A stretch of 8,772 bases of DNA from Gammaproteobacteria bacterium (lineage in GTDB: Bacteria > Pseudomonadota > Gammaproteobacteria > Steroidobacterales > Rariloculaceae), in the NCBI GenBank assembly GCA_016927175.1, contig JAFGNC010000230.1, positions 1 through 8,772 of the forward strand, given 5' to 3'. The translations under genes were made by a program, and so were the position numbers. Within the stretch, counting starts at the first letter, position 1; every line of letters starts with the position of its first letter. Shown piece after piece: positions 1 through 5,801 of this stretch. The notes below the pieces were generated by a model, which was not told where the DNA came from, made no database searches, and saw only the letters and a list, made by a program, of their open reading frames with translations.

Positions 1-226
1 ACAGCGTCTGGTCCTCGTGCTTCGCCTCGACGGTCAGCGTCAGCGTGACTTCCTGCGCGTTCGGCGCGACCTCGCGCGCGCTCGAGCGCATGTTCAGCTG
101 TGTCTGAGGCGCGGCGTTCGAGTTGAAGACCTCGGGAGCCTTCGGAGATTCGAAAGACAGGTCCTTCAGGTAGATCTTCTGCAACAGGAGTTGCTTGTTC
201 GTCGTCTGTGCGGGTTGTTCTGCCAT
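1..226 (-). CDS. secB: Protein-export chaperone SecB (5' part; runs off left edge)
   Basis: SecB is a cytosolic tetrameric chaperone that keeps precursor proteins unfolded and passes them to SecA for export by the Sec translocon. Translating the minus strand from the ATG at 226-224 gives 75 codons without a stop, beginning MAEQPAQTTNKQLLLQKIYL and continuing through KDLSFESPKAPEVF and a stretch ending VTLTLTVEAKHEDQTL. The KIYLKDLSFESPKAP segment and the following beta-strand are hallmark SecB N-terminal sequence. The remaining half or so of the usual ~150-165 residues lies outside the window. It starts 26 bases after grxC, and the rhodanese-grxC-secB order is the common gammaproteobacterial one, so it is probably cotranscribed. 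I saw no strong Shine-Dalgarno sequence. The identification is secure. Confidence 0.95.
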   Translation of the reverse strand, partial: MAEQPAQTTNKQLLLQKIYLKDLSFESPKAPEVFNSNAAPQTQLNMRSSAREVAPNAQEVTLTLTVEAKHEDQTL

Positions 227-252
227 GATTGGTTTCTGTGTCTCAAACGTTG

Positions 253-525
253 TTAAGGATCGCCGCCGGTCCGAAGCAGCGCATCGAGCTCGCCTCGCGA
301 GTCGAGTGCGCGGAGGTCGTCGAAGCCGCCGACGTGCGTGTCACCGATAAAAATCTGCGGGACCGTGGTGCGCCCGCTGCGCTCGACCATCTCCTTGCGC
401 CGTGCCGGATCCATCAGCACGTCGATCTCCGTGTAGTCGGCGCCCTTGCTGCCGAGCAGGCGCTTGGCCGCGGCACAGTAGCCGCAAAACGGCGACGTGT
501 ACATGACGATGTCCGGCTGAGCCAT
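253..525 (-). CDS. grxC: Glutaredoxin 3
   Basis: A 90-residue class I (dithiol) glutaredoxin, the usual length for GrxC. It is a cytosolic thiol-disulfide oxidoreductase that uses glutathione to reduce protein disulfides and mixed disulfides. Visible elements are the first beta-strand (VMYTSPF), the active site C14-G-Y-C17, the TVP segment with cis-proline P56 that forms the glutathione-binding groove, and GGFDD at 66-70. The active site reads CGYC rather than the more familiar CPYC. CGYC occurs in other glutaredoxins, so it is a variant rather than a defect. The ATG lies one base after the rhodanese stop codon, and GAAG in the end of the rhodanese gene can serve as its ribosome-binding site. 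This indicates translational coupling. secB follows after 26 bases. Confidence 0.95.
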   Translation of the reverse strand: MAQPDIVMYTSPFCGYCAAAKRLLGSKGADYTEIDVLMDPARRKEMVERSGRTTVPQIFIGDTHVGGFDDLRALDSRGELDALLRTGGDP

Positions 526-526
526 G

Positions 527-946
527 CTACTTCACCAGCGGCAGGTTCTCGGCGCGCCAGCCGTTCAGGCCGCCTTTGAGGCTGAAAACCTTGTCGAAGC
601 CGGCCTTGCGCAGCAGCGCCGCGGCGCGGCTCGACATGAACCCATTGTCGCAGACCGTGATCAGCACTTTATTCTTCTGTTTCTTCAGGACGGCCTGATC
701 GGGGCGGACCTCGGACAGCTCGACGTTCTTCGAGTTGACGATGTGGCCTGCCTGGTAATCGGCCGGCTTGCGGACGTCGATGACGACGGCGCCCTTGTTG
801 ATCAGCTTGACGGCGTCCGCCGCCGAGACGTTGTTCTGCCCCTGGGCGCGCTGGCGAAACTCGAAGAACGCGACGCCGACCAGCATCGCGACGAGCCCGG
901 CCACGAGAAAAGGATGGTTGGCGATGTGTTCGGCCAGCTGGCCCAT
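527..946 (-). CDS. yibN: Membrane-anchored rhodanese-like sulfurtransferase (YibN type)
   Basis: A 139-residue protein with one N-terminal transmembrane helix (about residues 12-29) followed by a single rhodanese domain (about 40-137) facing the cytosol or periplasm; the sequence alone does not settle which. Rhodanese features are the VVIDVRKPADYQAGHI segment (about 54-69), the catalytic loop with C99 in CDNGFMS, and the C-terminal GGLNGW motif (125-130). A cysteine at the active-site position means it should be able to carry a persulfide. Length, anchor and position upstream of grxC-secB match E. coli YibN, whose role is not firmly established. It is the first gene of the three-gene minus-strand operon. 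GGAG about 6-9 bases before the ATG is a fair ribosome-binding site, and a perfect TATAAT lies about 28 bases upstream. Confidence 0.9.
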   Translation of the reverse strand: MGQLAEHIANHPFLVAGLVAMLVGVAFFEFRQRAQGQNNVSAADAVKLINKGAVVIDVRKPADYQAGHIVNSKNVELSEVRPDQAVLKKQKNKVLITVCDNGFMSSRAAALLRKAGFDKVFSLKGGLNGWRAENLPLVK

Positions 947-973
947 GGATGCTCCGCGGCGGCAAAGTGGGAA

Positions 974-979
974 ATTATA
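974..979 (-). promoter_or_regulatory. -10 element for the rhodanese-grxC-secB operon
   Basis: Read on the minus strand, 979-974 is TATAAT, a perfect sigma-70 -10 hexamer in an otherwise GC-rich spacer. Its 3' edge is about 27 bases from the rhodanese ATG, which leaves a short leader of about 20 nt containing GGAG. No good -35 match sits 16-18 bases upstream, so activity may depend on an activator or on the strong -10. Inferred from sequence only. Confidence 0.55.
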
Positions 980-1104
980 GCCGCTACGCAGCCGGCGTCG
1001 CCCGCTCGCGATGCCCGCGCTGCAAGAGCAGGACGCTGCCGCGAGCGATCCACGTGGTTCCCGTCTTCGTTCGACGCGCTATCGATTCCGCCGCGGCAGG
1101 CCAC

Positions 1105-1110
1105 TACACT
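1105..1110 (+). promoter_or_regulatory. Possible -10 element for envC (near-leaderless)
   Basis: TACACT at 1105-1110 matches four of six positions of the -10 consensus and ends 10 bases before the envC ATG at 1121. Transcription starting the usual 6-8 bases downstream would leave a leader of only a few bases. This fits the lack of any Shine-Dalgarno sequence before this ATG. The -35 region is weak (TCGATT at 1082-1087). Tentative. Confidence 0.3.
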
Positions 1111-1120
1111 TCGCAGCGCG

Positions 1121-2293
1121 ATGCGGAGCTTCATCGAATCGGCGCGCGCGGCGGCACTGGGGACGGCCGTTCCGGCTCTGGCCGTGGCCGCACACTTGGC
1201 CTTTCTTGCCGCGTCGCCCGCATCGGCGCAATCCGAGGAGGAACGCGAGCTCGAAGCCGTCCGGCGTGAGCTCGGGGCGCTCGAGGAGCGGCTGTCGCGG
1301 CAGAGTGAGGAACGCAGCCGCGTCGACGAGGAGCTGAAGCGGGCCGAGCTCGAGATCGCCGCCGCGCGAGCGGAGCTCGACCGGACCGAGGAGCGCCTTG
1401 CCGAGCAGCAGCGCCGGGCCGCGGCCGTCGCGGACGAGAGCGCGGCCGCCGAGCGGCGCCTCGATTCCGAGCGCGGCGCGCTGGCCGAGCAGGTCCGGCT
1501 CAGTTACGTCAACGGGCGCCAGGAGGCGCTGAAGCTGCTGCTGAGCCAGGAGACGCCGGCGAGCTTCGGCCGCATGCTCGTGTACTACGACTACTTCAAC
1601 CGCGCCCGCAGCGCGCGCGTGACGGCCGTAGCCGACGAGGTGGCGGAGCTGCGCCGGCTGACCGGCGAGGCGCAGCGCCTGAACGCAGAGCTCGAGGCGC
1701 TGCGCGCGACGCGCGCAAGCGAGCTGGCCGCGCTGAACCGCTCCCGCGAGCGGCGCGAGGCGCTGCTGGCGGAGCTCGACGCGTCGATCGCGGCCGCCGG
1801 CGGGCAGATCGACCGGCTGCGCGGCGAGGAGCAGCGGCTCTCGAGGCTCGTGACCGAGCTCGGCGAGGCGCTGGCCGCGTTCCCGGTCAACGCGGAGGAA
1901 CCCTTCCCGCGGCTCAAGGGACGGCTGCCGTGGCCCGTCGCGGGCGACGTGGTGCGCGACTTCGGCGACGCCCGCGGCGGCGGCGTGCGCTGGAGCGGCG
2001 TGCTGCTCGAATCGGACCGCGGCGCGCCGGTGCGCTCGGTCTATCACGGGCGGGTGGTCTTCGCGGACTGGCTGGCCGGCCTCGGGCTGCTGCTGATCAT
2101 CGATCACGGCGACGGCTACATGACGCTGTACGGCCACAACGACGTGCTGCTGAAAGAGCCGGGCGACTGGGTCACGCCCGGCGAGCCGATCGGCCGCGTC
2201 GGCGACACCGGCGGCCGGGCGACACCGTCGCTGTACTTCGAGATCCGCCGCGAGGGCAAACCGGTGGACCCGGCGGACTGGATCGCCGGCTGA
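1121..2293 (+). CDS. envC: Murein hydrolase activator EnvC (degenerate LytM/M23 domain)
   Basis: EnvC-type proteins are periplasmic activators of the septal amidases AmiA/AmiB, recruited by FtsEX during division. This start gives 390 residues: a signal peptide (about 1-36, ending SPASA before QSEEE), a long Glu/Arg/Ala-rich coiled coil (about 38-250, with a break near PASFGRMLVYYDYFN), and a C-terminal LytM domain (about 268-388). The LytM domain looks non-catalytic. Where active M23 peptidases have the first zinc His and Asp it reads RWSGVLLES, and the HxH site reads SLYFEIR (370-376), as in E. coli EnvC. The reading frame stays open to about 524, but the upstream part is antisense to the rhodanese and lacks a signal sequence, so ATG 1121 is preferred. 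The protease gene follows after 97 bases. The family call is firm; the amidase partner is inferred. Confidence 0.9.
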   Translation: MRSFIESARAAALGTAVPALAVAAHLAFLAASPASAQSEEERELEAVRRELGALEERLSRQSEERSRVDEELKRAELEIAAARAELDRTEERLAEQQRRAAAVADESAAAERRLDSERGALAEQVRLSYVNGRQEALKLLLSQETPASFGRMLVYYDYFNRARSARVTAVADEVAELRRLTGEAQRLNAELEALRATRASELAALNRSRERREALLAELDASIAAAGGQIDRLRGEEQRLSRLVTELGEALAAFPVNAEEPFPRLKGRLPWPVAGDVVRDFGDARGGGVRWSGVLLESDRGAPVRSVYHGRVVFADWLAGLGLLLIIDHGDGYMTLYGHNDVLLKEPGDWVTPGEPIGRVGDTGGRATPSLYFEIRREGKPVDPADWIAG

Positions 2294-2313
2294 GCGGGTC
2301 CGTATCTCAGAAT

Positions 2314-2342
2314 TTGCAGCGACACGTTCCAAGCTTTGCAAT
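2314..2342 (+). promoter_or_regulatory. Possible promoter for the S41 protease gene
   Basis: TTGCAG (2314-2319) and TGCAAT (2337-2342) are separated by exactly 17 bases in a locally less GC-rich spacer between envC and the protease ATG at 2391. Each hexamer is only a partial match (about 3/6 and 4/6). Readthrough from envC is also likely, so this may be an internal promoter. Confidence 0.35.
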
Positions 2343-2390
2343 GCTGTGCTAAGGTTCGCTGACCTCGTGGGGGGGAGCAGCAGAACGCTT

Positions 2391-3641
2391 ATGTCGTTGA
2401 AAATACGAAGTATTCTTGTGCTCGTCGTCGGTACGGTGCTCGGTTTCACGGTATCGCTCGGCAGCAGCGTGCTGGCGGAGCGCAAGCCGGCGCAGACGGT
2501 GGCCCGCGCCGACATCCCGCTTTCGCCGGAATACGCTGAGCTGCTGACGCAGGTCGTGCAGCGGGTGCGGGCGGAATACGTCGACAGCGTGGACGAGCAG
2601 CGCATCGTCGAGAGCGCGATCCGCGGCATCCTGCAGGAGCTCGATCCCCACTCGAAGTACCTCGACCCCGAGCAGTACGAGGACATCCGGATCAGCACGA
2701 CCGGCAACTACTCCGGCGTGGGTCTCGACGTCAGCCTCGACGACGGCAAGGTCACGGTCGTGTCGCCGCTCGACGGCGCGCCGGCGGAGCGTGCAGGCAT
2801 CCTGCCCGGCGACGTGGTCGTGTCGGTCAACGAAGTGCCGGTCGACCGCGACAACGTCGAGGAGACGGTCAACATGATGCGCGGCCAGCCCGGCACGCAG
2901 GTCACGCTCGACATCCTGCGGGACGGCAATCCCGAGCCGCTTCGCTTCGCGCTGACGCGCGCCGACATCCACGTCAACACCGTGCGCAGCGCCCCGCTCG
3001 CGGACGGCTTCGGCTACATCCGCCTGACCTCGTTCTCGAACTCGACCGCCCGTGAGCTGCAGCAGGCCGCGGAGGAGCTGACGATCCGGATGGATGCGCC
3101 GCTGCGCGGCCTCGTGCTCGACCTGCGCAACAACCCCGGCGGCGTGCTCGACGCGGCCGTCGATGTCGCGGATCTTTTCCTCGACGACGGGCTGATCGTC
3201 CGCGGCAGCGGCCGCGCGCGGCAGGCGCGATTCGAGCGGCACGCGGCGGGCGGCGACCCGCTCGAGAACGTTCCGCTCGTCGTGCTGGTCAACGGCGGCT
3301 CCGCGTCGGCGTCGGAGATCGTCGCGGGCGCATTGAAGGACCACAGCCGCAGCCGCCTGGTGGGGCTGCGCACGTACGGCAAGGGCTCGGTGCAGACCGT
3401 GATGCCTCTCGGCGAGGGCAGCGCGATCAAGCTGACGACGTCGCTCTACATCACGCCGTCGGGGCGCTCGATCAACGGAATCGGCATCGAGCCGGACGTG
3501 CGCGTCGGCGCGTCGGACCCGAAGAACATTTATCGCGGTCCGGGCAGTAAGACCGCCTTCATGGACGACGAGCAGGTGCTGGAGGCGCTGCGGGTCATCG
3601 GGTACGACCCGGAACCGAAAGTGCTCAGCACTTCTTTGTGA
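2391..3641 (+). CDS. Carboxy-terminal processing protease, S41 family with PDZ domain
   Basis: A periplasmic serine protease of the CtpA/Prc family, which trims or degrades envelope proteins from their C-termini using a Ser-Lys dyad. The ATG at 2391 gives 416 residues, a normal CtpA length. They comprise an uncleaved anchor or signal helix (about 7-29), a helical N-terminal part with the QELDPHSKYL motif (about 82-91), a PDZ domain (about 100-190) and the S41 core (about 205-370). In the core are LVLDLRNNPGG, then NGGSASASEI with the predicted nucleophile S306, and YGKGSVQ with K331. The Ser-Lys spacing of 25 equals that of E. coli Prc. An in-frame GTG at 2346 would add 15 residues before the hydrophobic segment. 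I prefer the ATG because it gives a cleaner signal, although GGGGAG sits rather far upstream (14 bases). The envC-ctp pairing is common in proteobacteria. Confidence 0.92.
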   Translation: MSLKIRSILVLVVGTVLGFTVSLGSSVLAERKPAQTVARADIPLSPEYAELLTQVVQRVRAEYVDSVDEQRIVESAIRGILQELDPHSKYLDPEQYEDIRISTTGNYSGVGLDVSLDDGKVTVVSPLDGAPAERAGILPGDVVVSVNEVPVDRDNVEETVNMMRGQPGTQVTLDILRDGNPEPLRFALTRADIHVNTVRSAPLADGFGYIRLTSFSNSTARELQQAAEELTIRMDAPLRGLVLDLRNNPGGVLDAAVDVADLFLDDGLIVRGSGRARQARFERHAAGGDPLENVPLVVLVNGGSASASEIVAGALKDHSRSRLVGLRTYGKGSVQTVMPLGEGSAIKLTTSLYITPSGRSINGIGIEPDVRVGASDPKNIYRGPGSKTAFMDDEQVLEALRVIGYDPEPKVLSTSL

Positions 3642-3662
3642 TCGCGATGCCTTCGGCCGCGG

Positions 3663-3705
3663 TCGCGGGTCGTCGGTCCACCGGGGACACGGCGCCGACC
3701 CGCGA
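3663..3705. repeat. 10-bp perfect inverted repeat between the protease and diguanylate cyclase genes
   Basis: TCGCGGGTCG (3663-3672) and CGACCCGCGA (3696-3705) are perfect reverse complements around a 23-base loop. The loop contains a smaller stem, GTCC (3676-3679) with GGAC (3685-3688). No T-run follows on either strand, so a classical intrinsic terminator is not supported. The right arm ends eight bases before the downstream ATG, where a ribosome-binding site would be expected. It may act as a weak terminator, a stabiliser of the protease mRNA, or a translational control element. Confidence 0.6.
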
Positions 3706-3713
3706 TTGCTCGC

Positions 3714-4778
3714 ATGAAGCCGAAATCCCTCGACCGTAGCCTCGAGATCGAGCAGGCGCAGCTGCGCGGCTTCGCGCGCAGCATTTCCGAGGTGGAATGG
3801 CTGCTGCTGATCCTCGTCGTGCTCTATCTCTTCGTCACGCGCCCGGATCTCGCGCAGGATCTGCCGGTGATCGGCGTGCTGGTCGCGTTCGCCGGGTTCA
3901 TCCTTGCGTTTCGTTACGGGCGGCCGCTGGTCGGGCTGCCGCGCATCAAGATAGCGGTCGAGATCCTCGCGATGCTGGCTTTTCTGACCGCCGTGCTCGG
4001 CCTCGCCGGAGGCGTGCGCAGCCCTTTGCTGAATCTGTATCTGCTGCCGATCATCACCGCGGCGCTGGCCCTCGACAAGCGGGCTACGACGCTGGTCATG
4101 CTGATGGTCTGCCTCTGCTACGCGCTGCTCGCGACCCTGCCCGGCGGAGTCACGGCGCTAAACGCCGCGTTCGCGGCCGAGGCCGTCGGCGTGCTGGCGC
4201 CGTTCGTGCTGGTCGCCTTCTGCACGACGCTGCTGGCGGAAAACATTCTCGCGTCCAAGGAGCGGATACGAGCGCTGTCCGACCGCGACGAGCTGACGTC
4301 GCTGTACAACCTGCGGGCGTTCACGCGGCTGTCGGAGGTGGAGCATGCGCGGGCGAGCCGCACGGAAAGGCCGTACTCGCTGCTGATGGTGGACATCGAC
4401 AATCTGAAGTCGGTCAACGACACTTACGGCCACGACGCGGGCAACCGCGCGGTCGTGCTCGTCGCCGACGCGCTGCAGAGGCTGACCCGCTCGAGCGACG
4501 TCGTGGCGCGCTACGGCGGCGACGAGTTCATCGTGCTGCTCGGCGATGCGAACAGGGCAGTCGCCGAGGAAGTCGCGCAGCGGATCCGCAACGTCGTGTT
4601 CTCGACGACGCTCGAGGTCGACGTGAAAATGGTCCGCATCAAGGTCAGCGTCGGCGTCGCGACCTTCCCCGAGGACGGCAACGCGCTGCAGCCGATCATG
4701 GCCGCCGCGGACCGTGCGATGTACAAGGACAAGGAGCATCGCGAGCCGAAAGGCCGGGTCGTCTTCAGGCGCAGATGA
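3714..4778 (+). CDS. Membrane diguanylate cyclase (GGDEF) with six-helix N-terminal domain
   Basis: It makes cyclic di-GMP from two GTP. The 354-residue protein has a short polar N-terminus, about six hydrophobic helices (roughly 28-41, 51-67, 83-98, 105-120, 124-140, 155-175), a short linker and a GGDEF domain (about 185-352). The domain starts with SDRDELTSLYNLRAF. It has the metal-binding aspartates in VDIDNLKSVND (226-236), the intact active site G268-G-D-E-F272, and an intact RxxD inhibitory site (R259-D262) exactly five residues upstream, so it is probably active and product-inhibited. I could not match the membrane part to a named sensor domain (no MHYT or MASE motif recognised), so its input signal is unknown. 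The ATG lacks a Shine-Dalgarno sequence and sits just after a hairpin. Enzymatic role firm, signal unknown. Confidence 0.92.
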   Translation: MKPKSLDRSLEIEQAQLRGFARSISEVEWLLLILVVLYLFVTRPDLAQDLPVIGVLVAFAGFILAFRYGRPLVGLPRIKIAVEILAMLAFLTAVLGLAGGVRSPLLNLYLLPIITAALALDKRATTLVMLMVCLCYALLATLPGGVTALNAAFAAEAVGVLAPFVLVAFCTTLLAENILASKERIRALSDRDELTSLYNLRAFTRLSEVEHARASRTERPYSLLMVDIDNLKSVNDTYGHDAGNRAVVLVADALQRLTRSSDVVARYGGDEFIVLLGDANRAVAEEVAQRIRNVVFSTTLEVDVKMVRIKVSVGVATFPEDGNALQPIMAAADRAMYKDKEHREPKGRVVFRRR

Positions 4779-4793
4779 GCCCCGTGTCGGGGC
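4779..4793 (+). terminator. Short GC hairpin directly after the diguanylate cyclase stop codon
   Basis: GCCCCG (4779-4784) and CGGGGC (4788-4793) form a 6-bp stem with a three-base loop, starting on the base after the TGA. No T-run follows, so it is at best an incomplete intrinsic terminator or an mRNA 3'-end stabiliser. The next gene starts 80 bases after the stop codon. Confidence 0.35.
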
Positions 4794-4858
4794 CCGAAGG
4801 ACCCGGCGCCGCGGACGTGCGTGCCTCCTCCATTCAACTTCCTGAAGACGGGTAAGAG

Positions 4859-5131
4859 ATGAATCTGCAACTGCTGCTGACTGTGTTCGCCACCGTGTTT
4901 CTCGCCGAGCTCGGCGACAAGACTCAGCTCGCGACGCTGCTCTTCGCCAGCCGCGAGCCCGGCAATCTGATGCTGATCTTCGTCGGAGCGTCCGCGGCGC
5001 TGGTCCTTTCCAGCGCGATCGGCGTGGCCGCGGGGGGCCTGATCGCCCAGTACGTCGACCCGAAGTACCTGACGTACGCCGCCGGCGTCGGCTTCATCGG
5101 TGTCGGCATCTGGACGCTGTGGAGCGCGTGA
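4859..5131 (+). CDS. Small GDT1/TMEM165 (UPF0016) family membrane protein, single-domain form
   Basis: UPF0016 (GDT1/TMEM165) proteins are membrane cation transporters, linked to manganese and calcium export or exchange in bacteria, yeast and animals. The family signature E-x-G-D-(K/R)-(T/S) is present as E17-L-G-D-K-T22 in the first helix, which continues QLATLLFA. The protein has 90 residues and about three hydrophobic segments (about 2-16, 37-60, 70-88). This corresponds to one of the two repeats in full-length (~190-residue) members. Such half-size proteins must dimerise, or pair with a second half-protein, to build a transporter. No second copy lies in this window. There is no Mn-sensing yybP-ykoY leader that I can recognise in the 80-base upstream gap. 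Only a weak ribosome-binding site (AAGAG adjacent to the ATG) is seen. Confidence 0.85.
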   Translation: MNLQLLLTVFATVFLAELGDKTQLATLLFASREPGNLMLIFVGASAALVLSSAIGVAAGGLIAQYVDPKYLTYAAGVGFIGVGIWTLWSA

Positions 5132-5158
5132 CGGGGGGGCAGTACGCCTGCCGGCCAC

Positions 5159-5198
5159 CTGCGGTTATGATTGCGGCGACGACCAGAGCGAACCGCAG
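5159..5198. repeat. 8-bp inverted repeat spanning the EthD promoter region
   Basis: CTGCGGTT (5159-5166) and AACCGCAG (5191-5198) are perfect reverse complements with a 24-base spacer. The left arm touches the TATGAT -10-like hexamer and the right arm ends just before the Shine-Dalgarno sequence. It could be a regulator-binding site or an RNA hairpin. Chance occurrence in GC-rich DNA is also possible. Confidence 0.45.
5166..5171 (+). promoter_or_regulatory. -10 element for the EthD-family gene
   Basis: TATGAT matches the sigma-70 -10 consensus at five of six positions and lies about 43 bases before the EthD start codon, leaving a leader of about 35 nt that holds a strong GGAGGGG ribosome-binding site. 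The -35 region around 5143-5148 is poor. It suggests that this gene has its own promoter rather than depending on the GDT1 gene. Confidence 0.45.
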
Positions 5199-5213
5199 CG
5201 GAGGGGAACCGGC

Positions 5214-5525
5214 ATGATCAAGGTCAGCGTCATGTATCCGCGCAAAGACGGCGCGACGTTCGACATGGACTATTACTGCGCAACGCACATGCCGCTCGTT
5301 CGGGAGAAGCTCGGCGCCGCGCTGAAGGGAATGTCCATCGATTCCGGGCTCGCCGGGCCCGAACCCGGCTCCGCGCCGGCCTACGTCGCGATGGGGCACC
5401 TGCTGTTCGACTCGACAGAGTCGTTCCAGGCCGCGTTCGCGCCGCACGCCGAAGCCATCCTCGGCGACATCCGGAACTACACGGACATCGAGCCGATCAT
5501 CCAGATCAGCGACGTCAAGCTGTAG
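5214..5525 (+). CDS. EthD-family dimeric alpha+beta barrel protein
   Basis: EthD-like proteins are small dimeric ferredoxin-fold (alpha+beta barrel) proteins. The founding member is needed for ether (ETBE) degradation, but most homologues have no known activity. This one is 103 residues. It starts with the beta-strand MIKVSVMYPRKDG, followed by the conserved FDMDYYCATHMPLV segment, whose H-x-P-L is the best-conserved feature of the family. A second strand follows (YVAMGHLLFDSTESFQAAF), then DIRNYTDIEPIIQISDV, which completes the barrel. The start is set by GGAGGGG at 5200-5206, seven bases before the ATG; the frame stays open upstream to 5100 but that part looks non-coding. Nothing in the neighbourhood points to a substrate. 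Family call firm, function unknown. Confidence 0.88.
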   Translation: MIKVSVMYPRKDGATFDMDYYCATHMPLVREKLGAALKGMSIDSGLAGPEPGSAPAYVAMGHLLFDSTESFQAAFAPHAEAILGDIRNYTDIEPIIQISDVKL

Positions 5526-5576
5526 GGCTTCTCGCCCGATGCGCGCGACAGCGGCACCGCCCCGGCCGGCCTCTTC

Positions 5577-5798
5577 ATGAGCGCGCCCCGCGGCGGCACG
5601 CGGCCCCCCGAGCGGTTTCCGTTCTGGGGCGTGCTGGCCGTTCCGGCCGGGATCGTATTCGGCACGCTGATCGGCGTGCTCCTCGGAGCGCTGTTCGGCA
5701 TAGCGGGTATCGGCGCCGCGATCGGCGCGGGAATCGGCATCGGTGTCGGGCTCGCGTTGCTCGCGGCCGCCATCGTCGTCGCCTCCGCCAAGGATTGA
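5577..5798 (+). CDS. Small glycine-zipper membrane protein, hypothetical
   Basis: A 73-residue protein with a Pro/Arg-rich N-terminus (about 1-17) and two hydrophobic helices (about 18-42 and 46-68). Glycines fall exactly every fourth residue: G25, G29, G33, G37 and G41, then G46, G50, G54 and G58. This is the GxxxG packing pattern of glycine-zipper membrane proteins, which favours tight helix-helix association and oligomers. The start ATG has no clear ribosome-binding site. The downstream gene begins three bases after its stop codon, with its AAGGA site inside this gene's last codons, so the two look coupled. I recognise no named family. Support for it being real comes from composition, regularity and coupling. 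A 104-codon minus-strand frame over the same DNA looks like a shadow. Confidence 0.6.
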   Translation: MSAPRGGTRPPERFPFWGVLAVPAGIVFGTLIGVLLGALFGIAGIGAAIGAGIGIGVGLALLAAAIVVASAKD

Positions 5799-5801
5799 AG
5801 C

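Noticed and set aside
524..1120. Upstream extension of the envC reading frame, open from 524
   Set aside because: It runs antisense to the rhodanese gene, lacks a signal peptide at its start, and would bury the clear signal sequence that begins at 1121.
1079..2707. Long minus-strand open frame of over 500 codons opposite envC
   Set aside because: Arg/Ala/His-rich composition without family motifs. It is a GC-driven shadow of envC and the protease start.
2349..3344. Minus-strand open frame of 331 codons opposite the protease gene
   Set aside because: Overlaps the conserved S41/PDZ gene and shows only shadow composition (His/Arg/Val/Asp repeats).
3797..4855. Plus-strand frame of 352 codons overlapping the diguanylate cyclase
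   Set aside because: Arg/Gly/Ala-rich +2 shadow of the GGDEF gene with no recognisable domain.
4779..4858. A Mn-sensing yybP-ykoY riboswitch before the GDT1-family gene
   Set aside because: The gap is only 80 bases and I see neither the conserved GGGGAGUA-type core nor the paired loops.
5477..5791. Minus-strand frame opposite the glycine-zipper gene
   Set aside because: Low-complexity Pro/Ala/Ile sequence that mirrors the zipper codons. The plus frame has coupling to the next gene and a regular helix pattern.
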